Positions 63,944-64,000 of a DNA stretch of 64,000 bases are shown one piece after another (the first letter of the stretch is position 1; each line of letters begins with the position of its first letter). The notes below the pieces were generated by a model. That model made no database searches, had not been told where the DNA came from, and saw nothing but the letters and a program-made list of their open reading frames with translations. Where the stretch lies: contig CANJKZ010000170.1 of the NCBI GenBank assembly GCA_947471745.1, forward strand, positions 4,244,001 through 4,308,000, given 5' to 3'. A program made the translations under genes and the position numbers. Origin of the DNA: Closterium sp. Naga37s-1. Lineage: Eukaryota; Streptophyta; Zygnematophyceae; Desmidiales; Closteriaceae.

Positions 63944-64000
63944 TGTTATAGTCACAGTAGGCTTCAATGTGCCTAAAACGAAAGATAGAGTGCACAGTCG
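63944..64000 (-). repeat. J-family LTR fragment at the window edge
   Basis: Starts tgttatagtcacagtaggct and matches the last 57 bases of the element J LTR on the opposite strand. It continues outside the window, so a second J-family element (or solo LTR) has inserted in element L. Confidence 0.8.

Noticed and set aside
1-64000. tRNA, rRNA or riboswitch genes
   Set aside because: I saw no cloverleaf with conserved A and B boxes and no rRNA core motifs. The tRNA-like strings seen are retrotransposon primer sites.

Overview
The window is nuclear DNA of a plant-lineage eukaryote and consists almost entirely of transposable elements inserted into one another. No intact host gene is present. The main family is a GC-rich Ty1/copia lineage with Gly-rich Gag, a Pro/Gly/Ala-rich integrase-RT linker made of EPGGA-type repeats, very short LTRs (125-143 bp), a primer site resembling the plant initiator-Met site, and a near-invariant polypurine tract. 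From memory this polyprotein style suggests a streptophyte green alga (possibly Closterium-like). That is a weak inference. Spliceosomal introns, an L1-type LINE, a hAT element and a plant TOL/TOM1-like gene fragment all fit a plant-lineage nucleus. Elements are labelled A-L below.

Layout. Positions 1-1145 hold nothing recognisable. A LINE starts at 1159 and its poly-A tail ends at 36002, with a perfect 13-bp target duplication (ttcaccccacttg) on both sides. Its roughly 5.6 kb are broken by four insertions. Element A (2022-27816, minus) is a copia element with 134-bp LTRs and TSD caacc. F (29953-30962) and G (31823-32890) are solo LTRs of one family in opposite orientation (TSDs ggatg and aagtc). 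H (33322-34844) is a short non-coding LTR element (TSD acata). Element A itself holds B (2409-9120, TSD gtgag), C (9251-16679, TSD gtaac) and D (18166-25701, TSD caact), all on the minus strand. D is intact: identical LTRs and one open 1,988-residue Gag-Pol frame.

Element A is chimeric. Between its protease start (near 25942) and its RNase H end (near 16688), the integrase and RT are replaced by a piece of a host gene in sense orientation. The piece carries two exons that together encode a GAT-domain-like segment as found in TOM1-like (TOL) ubiquitin-sorting proteins, separated by a GT-AG intron into which D later inserted. The first exon is fused in frame to the element's protease.

Right half. 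A hAT transposon (36275-47035, CAGGG termini, 8-bp TSD gtcagaag) carries an intron-containing, decayed transposase gene. Copia element E (39056-46429, TSD ctccc) sits in its last intron, at the 3' splice site. A foldback MITE-like hairpin follows (47296-47401). After that comes an old plus-strand copia element I (from 47462), interrupted by J (53083-59470, a different copia lineage with roughly 820-bp LTRs) and by K (from 59767, minus). K is interrupted by L (from 61308, minus, 737-bp LTR), and L by another J-family LTR that runs off the window end (63944-64000).

Decay pattern. Many inactivating changes are TGG-to-TAG or CAG-to-TAG at CCAG/CTGG sites, and two RT active-site losses are GAC-to-AAC at CpG. 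This fits deamination of methylated cytosines (CHG and CG) in silenced elements. Coordinates were read by eye. Element edges supported by TSDs should be exact; internal junctions are good to a few bases.
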